Shown: positions 6,629 through 16,040 of the stretch, piece after piece
Layout of the letters: every line of letters begins with the position of its first letter
Position numbering within the stretch: position 1 is the stretch's first letter
From: an uncultured Neisseriaceae bacterium
Lineage (GTDB): Bacteria; Pseudomonadota; Gammaproteobacteria; Burkholderiales; UBA11063
DNA: 16,040 bases
Direction of reading: 5' to 3'
Assembly (NCBI GenBank): GCA_903891375.1
Contig: CAITEL010000391.1
Span: 1 to 16,040 of the forward strand
Notes under the pieces: generated by a model
Database searches by the model: none
Told to the model about the DNA's origin: nothing
Seen by the model: only the letters and a program-made list of their open reading frames with translations
Made by a program: the position numbers and the translations under genes

Positions 6629-9076
6629 ATGACGACGTGGTTTATTGTTGGTTTCCTGCTTCTAACGTGTTTTGTGCTTTATTTTACATCACGTTTAGCT
6701 GTTTGGACCTTAGCTATTTTTGTGTATTTATTGGTTTTAAATTATTTATCAGTATCAATTAATCCGTTTGTCTTTAGTTGTATAAGTATAATTTATGTGA
6801 TTATTGCAATTGTGTTTAATATTAAACCATTGCGAAAATTATTAATTACTAAATTTATTTTTGTATCAGCAAAGAAAATCTTACCTAAGATTTCTGAGAC
6901 AGAACAACTAGCACTAAATGCAGGTGATTCATGGTATGAAAAACATATATTTCAAGGTAATCCAGACTTTAAATTATTACATAATTTAAAGAAGTTTGAA
7001 TTGTCCGTAGAGGAAACAATGTTTTTAAATAATGAAACCAACGAATTATGTAGTATGATTGATGATTGGCATATTACCACGACAGAAAAGGATTTACCTG
7101 TTAAGGTGTGGCAATATATTCGTGAAAATGGATTTTTTGGTTTAGTGATTAGTAAAGAGTATGGTGGTAAAGGTTTCTCAGCGGCTGCTCACTCAGAAAT
7201 TGTGATGAAAATTGCCACAAGAAGTATTTCTGCAGCAGTCACAGTAATGGTGCCAAACTCTTTAGGTCCAGGAGAATTGTTATTCCACTATGGTACTGAA
7301 GAACAAAAAACTCGCTATCTACCACTATTAGCTAAAGGGCAAGAAATACCTTGTTTTGCTTTGACTGGTCCTACTGCTGGTTCTGATGCAACATCAATCC
7401 CAGATGAAGGCACTGTTTGTATGGGGCAGTTTGAAGGCAAGGAAGTTTTGGGTATAAAACTTACAAAAGTAGATAAACGTTATATTACTTTGGCACCTAT
7501 TGCCACGCTGGTAGGATTAGCTTTTAAATTAAAAGATCCAGATGGTTTATTAGAAGGTAATGGAAAAGAAGGTATAACTTGTGCTTTATTACCACATAAT
7601 CATGAAGGCTTAGAAATTGGTAATCGACTAATCCCAATTGATCAAGTTTTTATGAATGGCACGGTCAGAATAAAAGAGTCTTTTATTCCAATAGATTGGA
7701 TAATCGGTGGACAAGCAATGGCTGGCGAAGGTTGGCGCATGTTAGTTGAATGCTTATCTATTGGTCGCTCAATATCATTGCCTGCGTGTGGTACAGCAAG
7801 TGCATTGCTTGCTACAGTTACCTCAAGTGCATATGCATTAATTCGTGAACAATTTAAAGTTGCAATCGGTAGTTTTGAAGGTATAGAAGAAAAGCTAGCT
7901 AAAATGGGTGGTTTAACGTATATGCTAAATGCTACCCGTAGGTTTACGGTGAGTGCAGTAGATGCAGGGATTAGACCATCAGTAGCCTCAGCTATTGCCA
8001 AATACCACTTGACCGAATCAGGTCGGGAGGTAATGAAAGATGCTATGGATATTCATGCTGGGCGTGGAATCATTATGGGGCCAAATAATTATCTAGCACG
8101 TGGATATCAGGGTATGCCTATTGGTATTACTGTTGAGGGTGCTAACATTATGACTCGTAATCTAATGATATTTGGTCAAGGAGCAATGCGATGTCATCCA
8201 TTTATCCGTAGTGAATATGAATCGCTTATGCTTGAGACTGGGATACATAAATTTGATGATGCGATGTTTGGTCATATTGGATATTATGCGCAAAATAAAA
8301 TCCGTGCGATATTTAACTCATTAACTTGTGGTATTTTTGCGACAGGGTATTCAAGTTCTAAGTTTCATAGTTATTATAAACAAATTTCTCGAATGTCGAG
8401 TTATTTTGCTTGGGTGGCAGATCTAACTTTAATTACATTGGGCGGAGAATTAAAACGTAAGGAAAGATTATCGGCTCGCTTAGGTGATGTGATGAGTTAC
8501 TTATATATGGCGTGTTCAAGTTTAAAATATTATGAAGATAATGGTAAGCGTGAGTCAGATGAGCCGTTTGTTAAATGGTCGTTAGAGTATTGCTTATTTA
8601 CGGCACAAAATGCCTTAATTGAAACGCTAGATAACTACATGATGCGTTCATTAGCAAAAGTGGTTAAAGTAATTTTGTTCCCATTTGGTAAGCCATATAA
8701 AGGTCCAAGTGATATTTTGGAACATAAAATAAGCACTAGTTTGTTAGCTAACTGCGAGACTCGTGAAGTTTATAAATCGATGTGTTATGCACCTAATGAT
8801 TATAAAGATTTAGTAGGTAGAATGGAAGTTACTTTTAAAGCGGTAATAGAGGCTAATCCTGTTAAATTAAAAATCCAAAATGCGATTAGAAAGCATTTAT
8901 TACCTAAAGGTTCGATCGTAAATGTGATTGAAAAAGCAATCACATTAGATATTATAACGCAGGTAGAATACGATAAATTAAAGTTAGCATTACAGTTAAG
9001 TAATGAAGTGATTCAAGTTGATGAATTTGCTCCATTTGAACTTGGTCCTAAGAATGCTCACCCAGATTGGAAATAA
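6629..9076 (+). CDS. fadE: Membrane-anchored acyl-CoA dehydrogenase
   Basis: An FAD-dependent enzyme that introduces the trans-2 double bond into acyl-CoA, the first oxidation of the cycle. From the ATG it has 815 residues, close to E. coli FadE (814). The first 65 or so residues form two to three hydrophobic segments (about 3-20, 22-40 and 46-65), so the protein is probably tethered to the inner membrane. The dehydrogenase core carries CFALTGPTAGSDATS (flavin and substrate contacts), GEGWRMLVECLSIGR, and DIHAGRGIIMGPNNYLARGY. GITVEGANIMTRN holds the likely catalytic base, Glu503. The last 250 or so residues match the extra C-terminal region (DUF1974-like) that marks FadE. It is the final gene of the cluster, 18 bp after the SDR gene. 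Electron transfer to ETF is assumed from the family. Confidence 0.93.
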   Translation: MTTWFIVGFLLLTCFVLYFTSRLAVWTLAIFVYLLVLNYLSVSINPFVFSCISIIYVIIAIVFNIKPLRKLLITKFIFVSAKKILPKISETEQLALNAGDSWYEKHIFQGNPDFKLLHNLKKFELSVEETMFLNNETNELCSMIDDWHITTTEKDLPVKVWQYIRENGFFGLVISKEYGGKGFSAAAHSEIVMKIATRSISAAVTVMVPNSLGPGELLFHYGTEEQKTRYLPLLAKGQEIPCFALTGPTAGSDATSIPDEGTVCMGQFEGKEVLGIKLTKVDKRYITLAPIATLVGLAFKLKDPDGLLEGNGKEGITCALLPHNHEGLEIGNRLIPIDQVFMNGTVRIKESFIPIDWIIGGQAMAGEGWRMLVECLSIGRSISLPACGTASALLATVTSSAYALIREQFKVAIGSFEGIEEKLAKMGGLTYMLNATRRFTVSAVDAGIRPSVASAIAKYHLTESGREVMKDAMDIHAGRGIIMGPNNYLARGYQGMPIGITVEGANIMTRNLMIFGQGAMRCHPFIRSEYESLMLETGIHKFDDAMFGHIGYYAQNKIRAIFNSLTCGIFATGYSSSKFHSYYKQISRMSSYFAWVADLTLITLGGELKRKERLSARLGDVMSYLYMACSSLKYYEDNGKRESDEPFVKWSLEYCLFTAQNALIETLDNYMMRSLAKVVKVILFPFGKPYKGPSDILEHKISTSLLANCETREVYKSMCYAPNDYKDLVGRMEVTFKAVIEANPVKLKIQNAIRKHLLPKGSIVNVIEKAITLDIITQVEYDKLKLALQLSNEVIQVDEFAPFELGPKNAHPDWK

Positions 9077-9142
9077 ACTCTTTAGCAATAATGGAGATAA
9101 ACATCCTCAGAACCCATAAGTAGTACCAAGACACAAATTTTC

Positions 9143-9186
9143 GGGCATTTGTCATCCCAGCGTAGGCTGGGATCCAGAGATTGCCC
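9143..9186. repeat. REP-like palindromic repeat between fadE and ligA
   Basis: ATCCCAGC (9154-9161) pairs perfectly with GCTGGGAT (9166-9173) around a GTAG loop. An outer pair, GGGCA (9143-9147) with TGCCC (9182-9186), extends the structure. The core GTCATCCCAGCGTAGGCTGG belongs to a widespread family of proteobacterial intergenic repeats; read in the other strand it gives the tell-tale peptide WIPAYAGMT. It lies between two convergent genes and may help end or stabilise both transcripts, although no T-run follows on either strand. Confidence 0.75.
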
Positions 9187-9193
9187 TTATTAA

Positions 9194-9220
9194 ATTTAAA
9201 GGACATAAATATCCTTAAAT
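9194..9220. other. AT-rich hairpin in the fadE-ligA convergent region
   Basis: ATTTAAAGGA (9194-9203) pairs with TCCTTAAAT (9212-9220) with one bulged base and an 8-nt loop. It lies just downstream of the REP-like repeat. The rest of 9077-9354 shows a further weak stem, CAACC (9263-9267) with GGTTG (9276-9280), but no gene and no classical intrinsic terminator for either fadE or ligA. Confidence 0.25.
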
Positions 9221-9354
9221 AAAATACCTGATACATGTGTCTAGGTACTTATGCGATTAGAACAACCGTTCTGGTGGTTGGTCTTCTCTCATACTCTCTG
9301 GATAATTTTTATATAGGTATTATAGGATATGAATAAACAACATGGACATTCAAA

Positions 9355-11466
<2,112 letters not shown>

Positions 11467-11506
11467 TCAAATATGACAGGGTAATTGATGCAGGTGAGTT
11501 TAATCT

Positions 11507-13012
11507 TTATTCAGCACGCATTTGGGGGAATAATATAACATCACGTATTGATGCTGAATCAGTCAAAAGCATAATTAAGCGATCTATTCCAATACCACAG
11601 CCACCAGTATGTGGCATTCCAAATTCCAATGCTCTAATATAATCGGCATCATAATGCATAGCTTCTTCATCACCAGCATCTTTTTGATCAACTTGTTTCT
11701 TAAATCGATTAGCTTGATCTTCTGGATCATTTAATTCAGAATAACCATTAGCTAATTCACGCCCAACTACAAATAGTTCAAATCTTTCAGTAATTTCAGA
11801 ATTAGAGTCTGATTGACGCGCTAAAGGTGAGACATCCACTGGATAATCAATGATATACGTTGGTTGCCATAATTTACTTTCAGTTGTTTCTTCAAATAGT
11901 AGTAGTTGCAATACCCCTAAGCTTTTATTTTTATGGGGAGTTTTAGTTAATTTTTCTACTTCGTTAGTTAAGAATTCTAGGTTTTGTAAATCATCCATTT
12001 TATATTGTGGATTATACTGTATTATAGATTCAGCAATGGTTAGTTTATCAAATGGCTTTTCCAAATCTACATCACGGCCTTGGTAACTAAATTTCAAACT
12101 ACCAATTGAACACATAGTGGCATTACGAATTATTTGTTCAGTTATTTCCATCATGCGTTTATAATCAGCATAACTTTCATAAAATTCTAACATGGTAAAT
12201 TCAGGGTTATGACGAGTAGATAAACCTTCGTTTCTAAAATTCCTATTTATTTCAAATACCCTATCGAGACCACCGACAATTAAGCGTTTTAGATATAACT
12301 CTGGAGCCACACGTAGAAATAACGACATATCCAGAGCATTATGGTGTGTAATAAATGGTTTAGCTGTTGCACCACCAGGTATTGGGTGCATCATCGGTGT
12401 CTCTACTTCAAGATATTGCTCTTGTGTGAGTGTGTCACGTAAAGATTGTACTATTTTCGCGCGTTTTATAAATAACTCACGAGTCTCATTGTTCATGATT
12501 AAATCAAGGTAACGTTGGCGGTATTTAAGTTCTTGGTCGGTTAATCCGTGAAATTTTTCAGGTAAAGGCCTGAGATTTTTACTAATTAGTTCTATAGATA
12601 CAACATCGATAGTTAATTCATTTGTTTTAGTTTTAAATAAATTACCAGTCACGCCTAAAATATCACCAATATCCCAATGCTTAAACTCATTATAGAGTTC
12701 TTCATTTATTTTTGCGCTCGAAATATATATTTGTATTTTAGATTGTCCGTCTTGTAATGTTGCAAAAGAAGCTTTACCCATAACACGTTTAAGCATCATG
12801 CGTCCTGCAACAGTCACGTTAGCATGAATTTCAACAAGCTCATCATGAGATGAATTATCATACAGTGTGTGTAACTTTTCGGCTTTATCAAGTGGTTTGA
12901 AGCTATTGGGGTAGGCTATTCTGCATTTGCGAATATTAGTGAGTTTTTCTCTACGTTCAGAAATAAGATGGTTTTCATCAGTTGATGTGTCAATGTTGTT
13001 TGTTTCAATCAT
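11507..13012 (-). CDS. lysS: Lysyl-tRNA synthetase, class II
   Basis: A 501-residue class II aminoacyl-tRNA synthetase that charges tRNA-Lys (E. coli LysS: 505 residues). The N-terminal OB-fold anticodon-binding domain spans about residues 60-150 ([20 protein letters not shown]). The catalytic core shows motif 2, [20 protein letters not shown], with the ATP-binding arginine-glutamate pair, the bacterial LysRS stretch [17 protein letters not shown], and motif 3, [18 protein letters not shown] lies about eight bases before the ATG. prfB, often the upstream neighbour of lysS in other proteobacteria, is absent; tusA and a large palindrome lie upstream instead. The gene looks intact and functional. 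Confidence 0.96.
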   Translation of the reverse strand: MIETNNIDTSTDENHLISERREKLTNIRKCRIAYPNSFKPLDKAEKLHTLYDNSSHDELVEIHANVTVAGRMMLKRVMGKASFATLQDGQSKIQIYISSAKINEELYNEFKHWDIGDILGVTGNLFKTKTNELTIDVVSIELISKNLRPLPEKFHGLTDQELKYRQRYLDLIMNNETRELFIKRAKIVQSLRDTLTQEQYLEVETPMMHPIPGGATAKPFITHHNALDMSLFLRVAPELYLKRLIVGGLDRVFEINRNFRNEGLSTRHNPEFTMLEFYESYADYKRMMEITEQIIRNATMCSIGSLKFSYQGRDVDLEKPFDKLTIAESIIQYNPQYKMDDLQNLEFLTNEVEKLTKTPHKNKSLGVLQLLLFEETTESKLWQPTYIIDYPVDVSPLARQSDSNSEITERFELFVVGRELANGYSELNDPEDQANRFKKQVDQKDAGDEEAMHYDADYIRALEFGMPHTGGCGIGIDRLIMLLTDSASIRDVILFPQMRAE

Positions 13013-13054
13013 TTTTATACCTTATGCGTTTTTAAATTTATGCTATCGTGTCGT

Positions 13055-13105
13055 TTTATATTAACATCTTAGCGATATACGATTAAATTTATTTGCGTGT
13101 GTCAA
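13055..13105 (-). promoter_or_regulatory. Candidate promoter region for lysS
   Basis: A perfect -35 hexamer, TTGACA, reads on the minus strand at 13100-13105. The best -10 choices are off-spaced: TATATC at 13074-13079 after 20 bp, or TATAAA at 13055-13060 with no good -35 at the usual distance. The gene lies 42-60 bp downstream of these boxes, so a promoter here is likely, but its exact elements are uncertain. Confidence 0.35.
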
Positions 13106-13145
13106 TTATACATAAAAACCACACTATTATTTAAATGCAGATTAG

Positions 13146-13249
13146 TATACTCGAACAGATTCAAGCTCCAAGGCGCCACAGATACCACCTACAGGTAGTA
13201 GGCAAGGAGCTTGGCAACAAAACTTGTAACTTGAATATGAATGAGTATA
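13146..13249. repeat. Nested palindromic element between tusA and lysS
   Basis: Several inverted repeats are nested about one centre. TATACTC (13146-13152) pairs with GAGTATA (13243-13249). ATTCAAG (13159-13165) pairs with CTTGAAT (13230-13236), with exactly six unpaired bases on each side between these two stems. CAAGCTCC (13162-13169) can alternatively pair with GGAGCTTG (13206-13213). CCTAC (13188-13192) pairs with GTAGG (13198-13202) at the tip. The middle is richer in G+C than the surroundings. It begins 8 bp after the tusA stop. It could be a dispersed palindromic repeat or small non-autonomous element, a terminator-like structure for sspA-sspB-tusA, or a structured RNA. No protein is supported here. 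Confidence 0.75.
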
Positions 13250-13257
13250 GTTATGTG

Positions 13258-13485
13258 TTATACGTCGTCTCTACGTCTTATAACAGTAGTTATGATACCA
13301 TCTTTTTGAGATTGAGATATTAAAATATTTCCAGTTTTATCGCAAAAAGTTTTTAAGTCAATCATAGAGGCTGTGTCTGTAGTGTAAACACTAACCAAAT
13401 CCCCGCCAGTAATATTCATAAGAAACTTTTTTGTTTTCAAAATTGGTAACGGGCAGTTTAGTCCTTTTAAATCTAATTCAAGCAT
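13258..13485 (-). CDS. tusA: TusA-family sulfurtransferase
   Basis: A 75-residue protein of the TusA/SirA family. It carries the diagnostic CPxP motif near the N-terminus (GLNCPLPILKTKK), whose cysteine accepts persulfide sulfur, typically from IscS. In well-studied relatives this sulfur passes through TusBCDE to thiolate tRNA wobble uridines, and it can also feed molybdenum cofactor synthesis. The fold ends with the expected basic strand (TTVIRRR). TusA paralogues of other function share the motif, so the exact pathway is inferred. It starts 9 bp after the sspB stop and is probably translated from the sspA-sspB transcript, an uncommon partner arrangement. Confidence 0.88.
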   Translation of the reverse strand: MLELDLKGLNCPLPILKTKKFLMNITGGDLVSVYTTDTASMIDLKTFCDKTGNILISQSQKDGIITTVIRRRDDV

Positions 13486-13494
13486 CTAATACCA

Positions 13495-13863
13495 TTATTT
13501 AACAAGCTTTAATCCGCCAGGTTTTTTAAATTCATCTGAATTTGTCATTTCTGTTTTTATTTCAACATTAAACTGCATTCCTTGCCCACTTTCTTGAGCA
13601 AATATTGCAATAATGTTTTCAATTGGAATTGACACGTCCTGAAGTAAACCGCCAAAAGTGGCTTTAAAAGTTATCCATTCAGCATCAATTAGTAATTCTT
13701 TAGTTGCAACAGTAGATAAATTTAATACTATTTGTCCTTGCTGAACGTATTGTTTAGGTACATTGGTTCTGCTGTCTACCATGGTAGCCAGAAATGGAGT
13801 TAGTCCACTATCAATGCACCATTCATAAATTGCTCTAATTAAATATGGTTTTTGACTAATCAT
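13495..13863 (-). CDS. sspB: ClpXP protease specificity-enhancing factor SspB
   Basis: A 122-residue adaptor that binds ssrA-tagged peptides and delivers them to the ClpXP protease. The N-terminal substrate-binding domain is clear: KPYLIRAIYEWCIDSGLTPF, followed by the strands around VLNLSTVATKELLI and IIAIFAQESGQGMQF. The C-terminus, GGLKLVK, matches the short basic-hydrophobic tail that docks on the ClpX zinc-binding domain. The linker between them is short compared with E. coli SspB (165 residues) but close to betaproteobacterial forms. AGGA lies seven bases before the ATG. It sits 14 bp downstream of sspA, the classic pairing. Confidence 0.93.
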   Translation of the reverse strand: MISQKPYLIRAIYEWCIDSGLTPFLATMVDSRTNVPKQYVQQGQIVLNLSTVATKELLIDAEWITFKATFGGLLQDVSIPIENIIAIFAQESGQGMQFNVEIKTEMTNSDEFKKPGGLKLVK

Positions 13864-13877
13864 CTATATTTCCTAAA

Positions 13878-14534
13878 TTATCCTAAACTTTTCATGCCTC
13901 GTTCTGCAGGGGTGAGTGAATTCAAAAATTCTTGAGTATTAAACAACCGCTCCGCATATTTTATTAAGCCATTCCATGATTGCTTAATTACAATATTATA
14001 GTACTCTAATCGCCAGATTAAAGGTAAAACAGCTGCATCTAGCAAACTGAATGAATGACCAAATAAAAATTCAGCTTTTTTATTTACAGAAAATACATTA
14101 GCAATACTATCTAGGCTTTCACAGATTTTTTTTCTGGCTTTATCAACTTCTTTTTTAGTTTTTGTGTCTTTGATATTCAAATTACTATCTAAGAATCGAA
14201 CGTGATCAAATAGTTCTCTATCCATGTGCGACATCATCATGCGCAAACGAGCCTTTTCGGCTGGTTCGATTGGCATTAATTGTGGATGAGGAAAACGTTC
14301 ATCAATATACTCACAAATAATATCTGGTGTCAGAAGAACTAAATCTTTCTTCTTGTTGTTTTTATCAATATCATCAACTAACACTGGTGTTTCGTTGTAT
14401 GGGCTTAATAACATTAAATCTTGTCGTAAATCAATGGCAACGTCTATAATTTTAAAATCCATATCTTTATAATTTAAGACAATCCTAGCCCGATGTGAAA
14501 AAGGGCATCTAGAATCGGAATATAAATGTATCAT
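13878..14534 (-). CDS. sspA: Stringent starvation protein A
   Basis: A 218-residue glutathione S-transferase-fold protein that binds RNA polymerase and adjusts transcription under starvation and acid stress in other proteobacteria. The thioredoxin-like N-terminal domain begins LYSDSRCPFSHRARIVL, a form common in betaproteobacteria. The helical C-terminal domain follows from about residue 90. The surface motif FPHPQLMP includes the conserved Pro82-His83-Pro84 patch that contacts sigma70 in E. coli SspA. SspA proteins generally lack transferase activity. AGAGGA precedes the ATG by about ten bases. It is the first gene of the sspA-sspB-tusA group and lies behind a perfect-consensus promoter. Confidence 0.93.
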   Translation of the reverse strand: MIHLYSDSRCPFSHRARIVLNYKDMDFKIIDVAIDLRQDLMLLSPYNETPVLVDDIDKNNKKKDLVLLTPDIICEYIDERFPHPQLMPIEPAEKARLRMMMSHMDRELFDHVRFLDSNLNIKDTKTKKEVDKARKKICESLDSIANVFSVNKKAEFLFGHSFSLLDAAVLPLIWRLEYYNIVIKQSWNGLIKYAERLFNTQEFLNSLTPAERGMKSLG

Positions 14535-14571
14535 TTATAAATTGTCCTCTAAAATACATTAGTTTTAATTT

Positions 14572-14632
14572 AGTTTATCGTAAACTTATTGGTGTATGAA
14601 GAGCAATTGTCTACAAACTAAAGGCTTTGTAG
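14572..14632 (-). other. Two hairpins in the sspA leader
   Basis: In the predicted 5' untranslated region, CTACAAA (14626-14632, read on the minus strand) pairs with TTTGTAG (14611-14617) around an 8-nt loop. Further downstream AGTTTA (14581-14586) pairs with TAAACT (14572-14577) around a 3-nt loop. Neither is followed by a T-run. They could influence mRNA stability or translation. I recognise no known riboswitch here. Confidence 0.45.
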
Positions 14633-14675
14633 TGGTTACTATGTCAGAAACTAATAGAGCTTTATATCAGGCAAT

Positions 14676-14704
14676 ATTATATCATTTTTTTAATAAAATG
14701 TCAA
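14676..14704 (-). promoter_or_regulatory. Perfect-consensus sigma70 promoter for sspA-sspB-tusA
   Basis: On the minus strand TTGACA (14699-14704) and TATAAT (14676-14681) match the sigma70 consensus at all 12 positions with the ideal 17-bp spacer. Transcription would start near 14669, giving a leader of about 135 nt before the sspA ATG. Such a promoter should be strong and largely constitutive. It might also drive a small RNA within the leader. Confidence 0.75.
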
Positions 14705-14975
14705 ATGTGTGCGTGTAACATATTGTAACTCAATGAAATTTTGTTGTTTTGGTGCAATTCTGGTTGTTTAATAACTTATCCCAAGTATATATTCATCTAA
14801 AACATCCATCATGCTATGAAGTGGTCGTTATTTTTAAATGTTAAAATCTAACCTAATCTAGGTAATACTGTAACGTTCTTTTTATTAAATGCCAACCCTA
14901 GTTTTAGAATTCAAACCATTCTTCATAGTGGCGATTAAATATAGTTTGTAGCCTAATTTCCCGAAAAAATTATAC
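14705..14975. other. Gene-free AT-rich spacer between the sspA promoter and the transposase
   Basis: No open frame of recognisable coding character is present on either strand. The right part, roughly 14930-14975, probably contains the 3' terminal inverted repeat of the insertion sequence, including a segment CCTAATTTCCCGAA. With only one end in the window the exact boundary cannot be fixed. Confidence 0.4.
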
Positions 14976-16040
14976 CTAGGTTTTGCGTGGTAGCTCAATT
15001 TTTAAACATTTCAAAATTTCTCTTTGTTGTTTAGTTAACTCAGTAAGGATATAACCATATTTACCAGAATATTTAATTTTTGTCAAAGTTTCCATTTCTT
15101 GCAATAGCTCATGGGTTGTGTACTGTTTAATAAGACCAGTTGTCCTCATTTCTTTTCGTAATGCACTAATGTAGATGAGAGCAATAAATTGGACAAACAA
15201 TCGCCCATTAACCGCTTCTGAGCTGTGCATTCGAAGACGCTTCATGTCCAATTGGTTTTTTAAATCATCAAAACTCTTTTCAACAACATCTTTATCACGA
15301 TAGATTTGCAAGGTTTCTACTGGGTCTTTAATTGCACTTGACAGTATGGCTTGAAACCCAGCATAGCGTTTAATATATTGGCTAACTGCGTCATTATTAT
15401 AGGAGACTGTTGTGCCTCGCTTGGGTGTTGTTTTTATTACAAAAAATTCACTATATGCATTACTATGCTCCTTGTTTAAGTTTCCCGATTCAAGCTCAGC
15501 CTTATATTCAACTAATACCTCACTGAATTTATCAACAGCTATTGCACGGGCATAAGCATTATAATACAAATGCAAGTAACAGCGACGTTTTTTTTCGCCC
15601 CAAGAATATAAGCGAGAGTGTACATATATGGTTTCAGTATCAATACGTTTATATCCTTGAGGACCATGTATGTCTTGATGAATATCATCAATAGCTTCCT
15701 GCACCCATTTATTGCTCATTGGTACAGAAATTGTAAACTTCTGCTTCATATCTACTAGACAATCAACGTTTTTCTTGCTATAGAACCCCTTATCCATAAC
15801 ATAATTAATAGGTCTTGCCCCAATGAACTTAAATGTTTTTAGTAGATTGCTTAACGTTGTAACATCAGTAATATTACCAGGCAATTGATGGAAATATACT
15901 GGTAATCGACCTTTTTATCCGAATAACATTGCAAGATTTAGCTGTGGCAATTTTTCTTTGTCTCGATTATGACCATATTTTATGTACTCATTTAATTCGG
16001 AGTAAGAAGAAACTGAGGTGATATCGTAACAAAGATAATC
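14976..16040 (-). pseudogene. IS4/IS1634-type DDE transposase, interrupted by an in-frame stop and truncated by the window edge
   Basis: On the minus strand one frame runs from the window edge to a TAG at 14976-14978, broken only by a TAA at 15915-15917. Upstream of it 41 residues read DYLCYDITSVSSYSE...NLAMLFG. Downstream comes KGRLPVYFHQLPGNITD, exactly what an IS1634-type transposase should continue with, so the stop is a single nonsense change with no frameshift. Catalytic residues are present: the first Asp in YDITSVSSYS, the second in VMDKGFYS, and the Glu in the signature YRDKDVVEKSFDDLK. The 302-residue open part after the stop could begin only at a TTG (15884) and would lack the first Asp, so it cannot be an active transposase alone. 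The N-terminus and the other IS end lie outside the window. The copy is probably dead unless the stop is read through. Confidence 0.85.
15915..15917 (-). other. In-frame TAA stop within the transposase gene
   Basis: The codon follows ...LAMLFG and precedes KGRLPV. A single base change from GAA, CAA or AAA would create it. The frame is coherent on both sides. Confidence 0.85.

Noticed and set aside
9048..9236. A 62-residue minus-strand frame containing WIPAYAGMTN
   Set aside because: This peptide is the usual translation of the REP-like intergenic repeat. The frame overlaps the fadE end and has no independent coding support.
13135..13323. A 62-residue plus-strand frame across the tusA-lysS gap
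   Set aside because: It runs through the nested palindrome and into the tusA gene antisense. It has no ribosome binding site and no family resemblance.
14577..14606. A second promoter-like pair for sspA (TTGCTC-18 bp-TACGAT, minus strand)
   Set aside because: The match is weak and the -10 falls in a leader hairpin. The perfect promoter at 14676-14704 is the better explanation.
14641..14718. A 25-codon plus-strand frame beginning MSETNRALYQ
   Set aside because: It has no ribosome binding site, overlaps the sspA promoter on the other strand, and resembles nothing I know.

Overview
This is an AT-rich stretch (roughly one third G+C by eye) of a bacterial chromosome carrying housekeeping and fatty-acid catabolism genes. 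The sspA-sspB pair, the N-terminal SspA motif (CPFSHRAR) and the style of the SspB protein look betaproteobacterial. A low-GC betaproteobacterium is my best guess, inferred from remembered family features rather than from a search. I see no rRNA, tRNA, CRISPR array or phage genes.

Layout. Positions 1-108 hold the end of a probable aminopeptidase P-type gene. Positions 330-9076 (+ strand) hold a complete fatty-acid beta-oxidation cluster in the order FadN-type hydroxyacyl-CoA dehydrogenase/enoyl-CoA hydratase, FadA thiolase, FadD acyl-CoA synthetase, HSDL2-like short-chain dehydrogenase, membrane-anchored FadE acyl-CoA dehydrogenase. Together they would activate a fatty acid (FadD) and carry it through oxidation (FadE), hydration plus second oxidation (FadN) and thiolysis (FadA). 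The short-chain dehydrogenase is an accessory of unknown substrate. The last three genes are tightly packed; the fadN-fadA gap is wider and holds a palindrome flanked by a 21-bp direct repeat.

Positions 9077-9354 are a convergent intergenic region with a REP-like hairpin. From 14534 down to 9355 (- strand) run sspA, sspB, tusA, lysS and ligA. The first three are closely spaced and probably form one operon behind a perfect-consensus sigma70 promoter at 14676-14704. A roughly 104-bp nested palindrome separates tusA from lysS. The right edge (14976-16040) is an IS4/IS1634-type transposase interrupted by an in-frame stop and cut by the window end.

I did not find a convincing new multi-gene system. 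The observations most worth checking are the nested palindrome after tusA, the repeat-flanked palindrome between fadN and fadA, the sspA promoter and leader, and the placement of tusA with sspAB.
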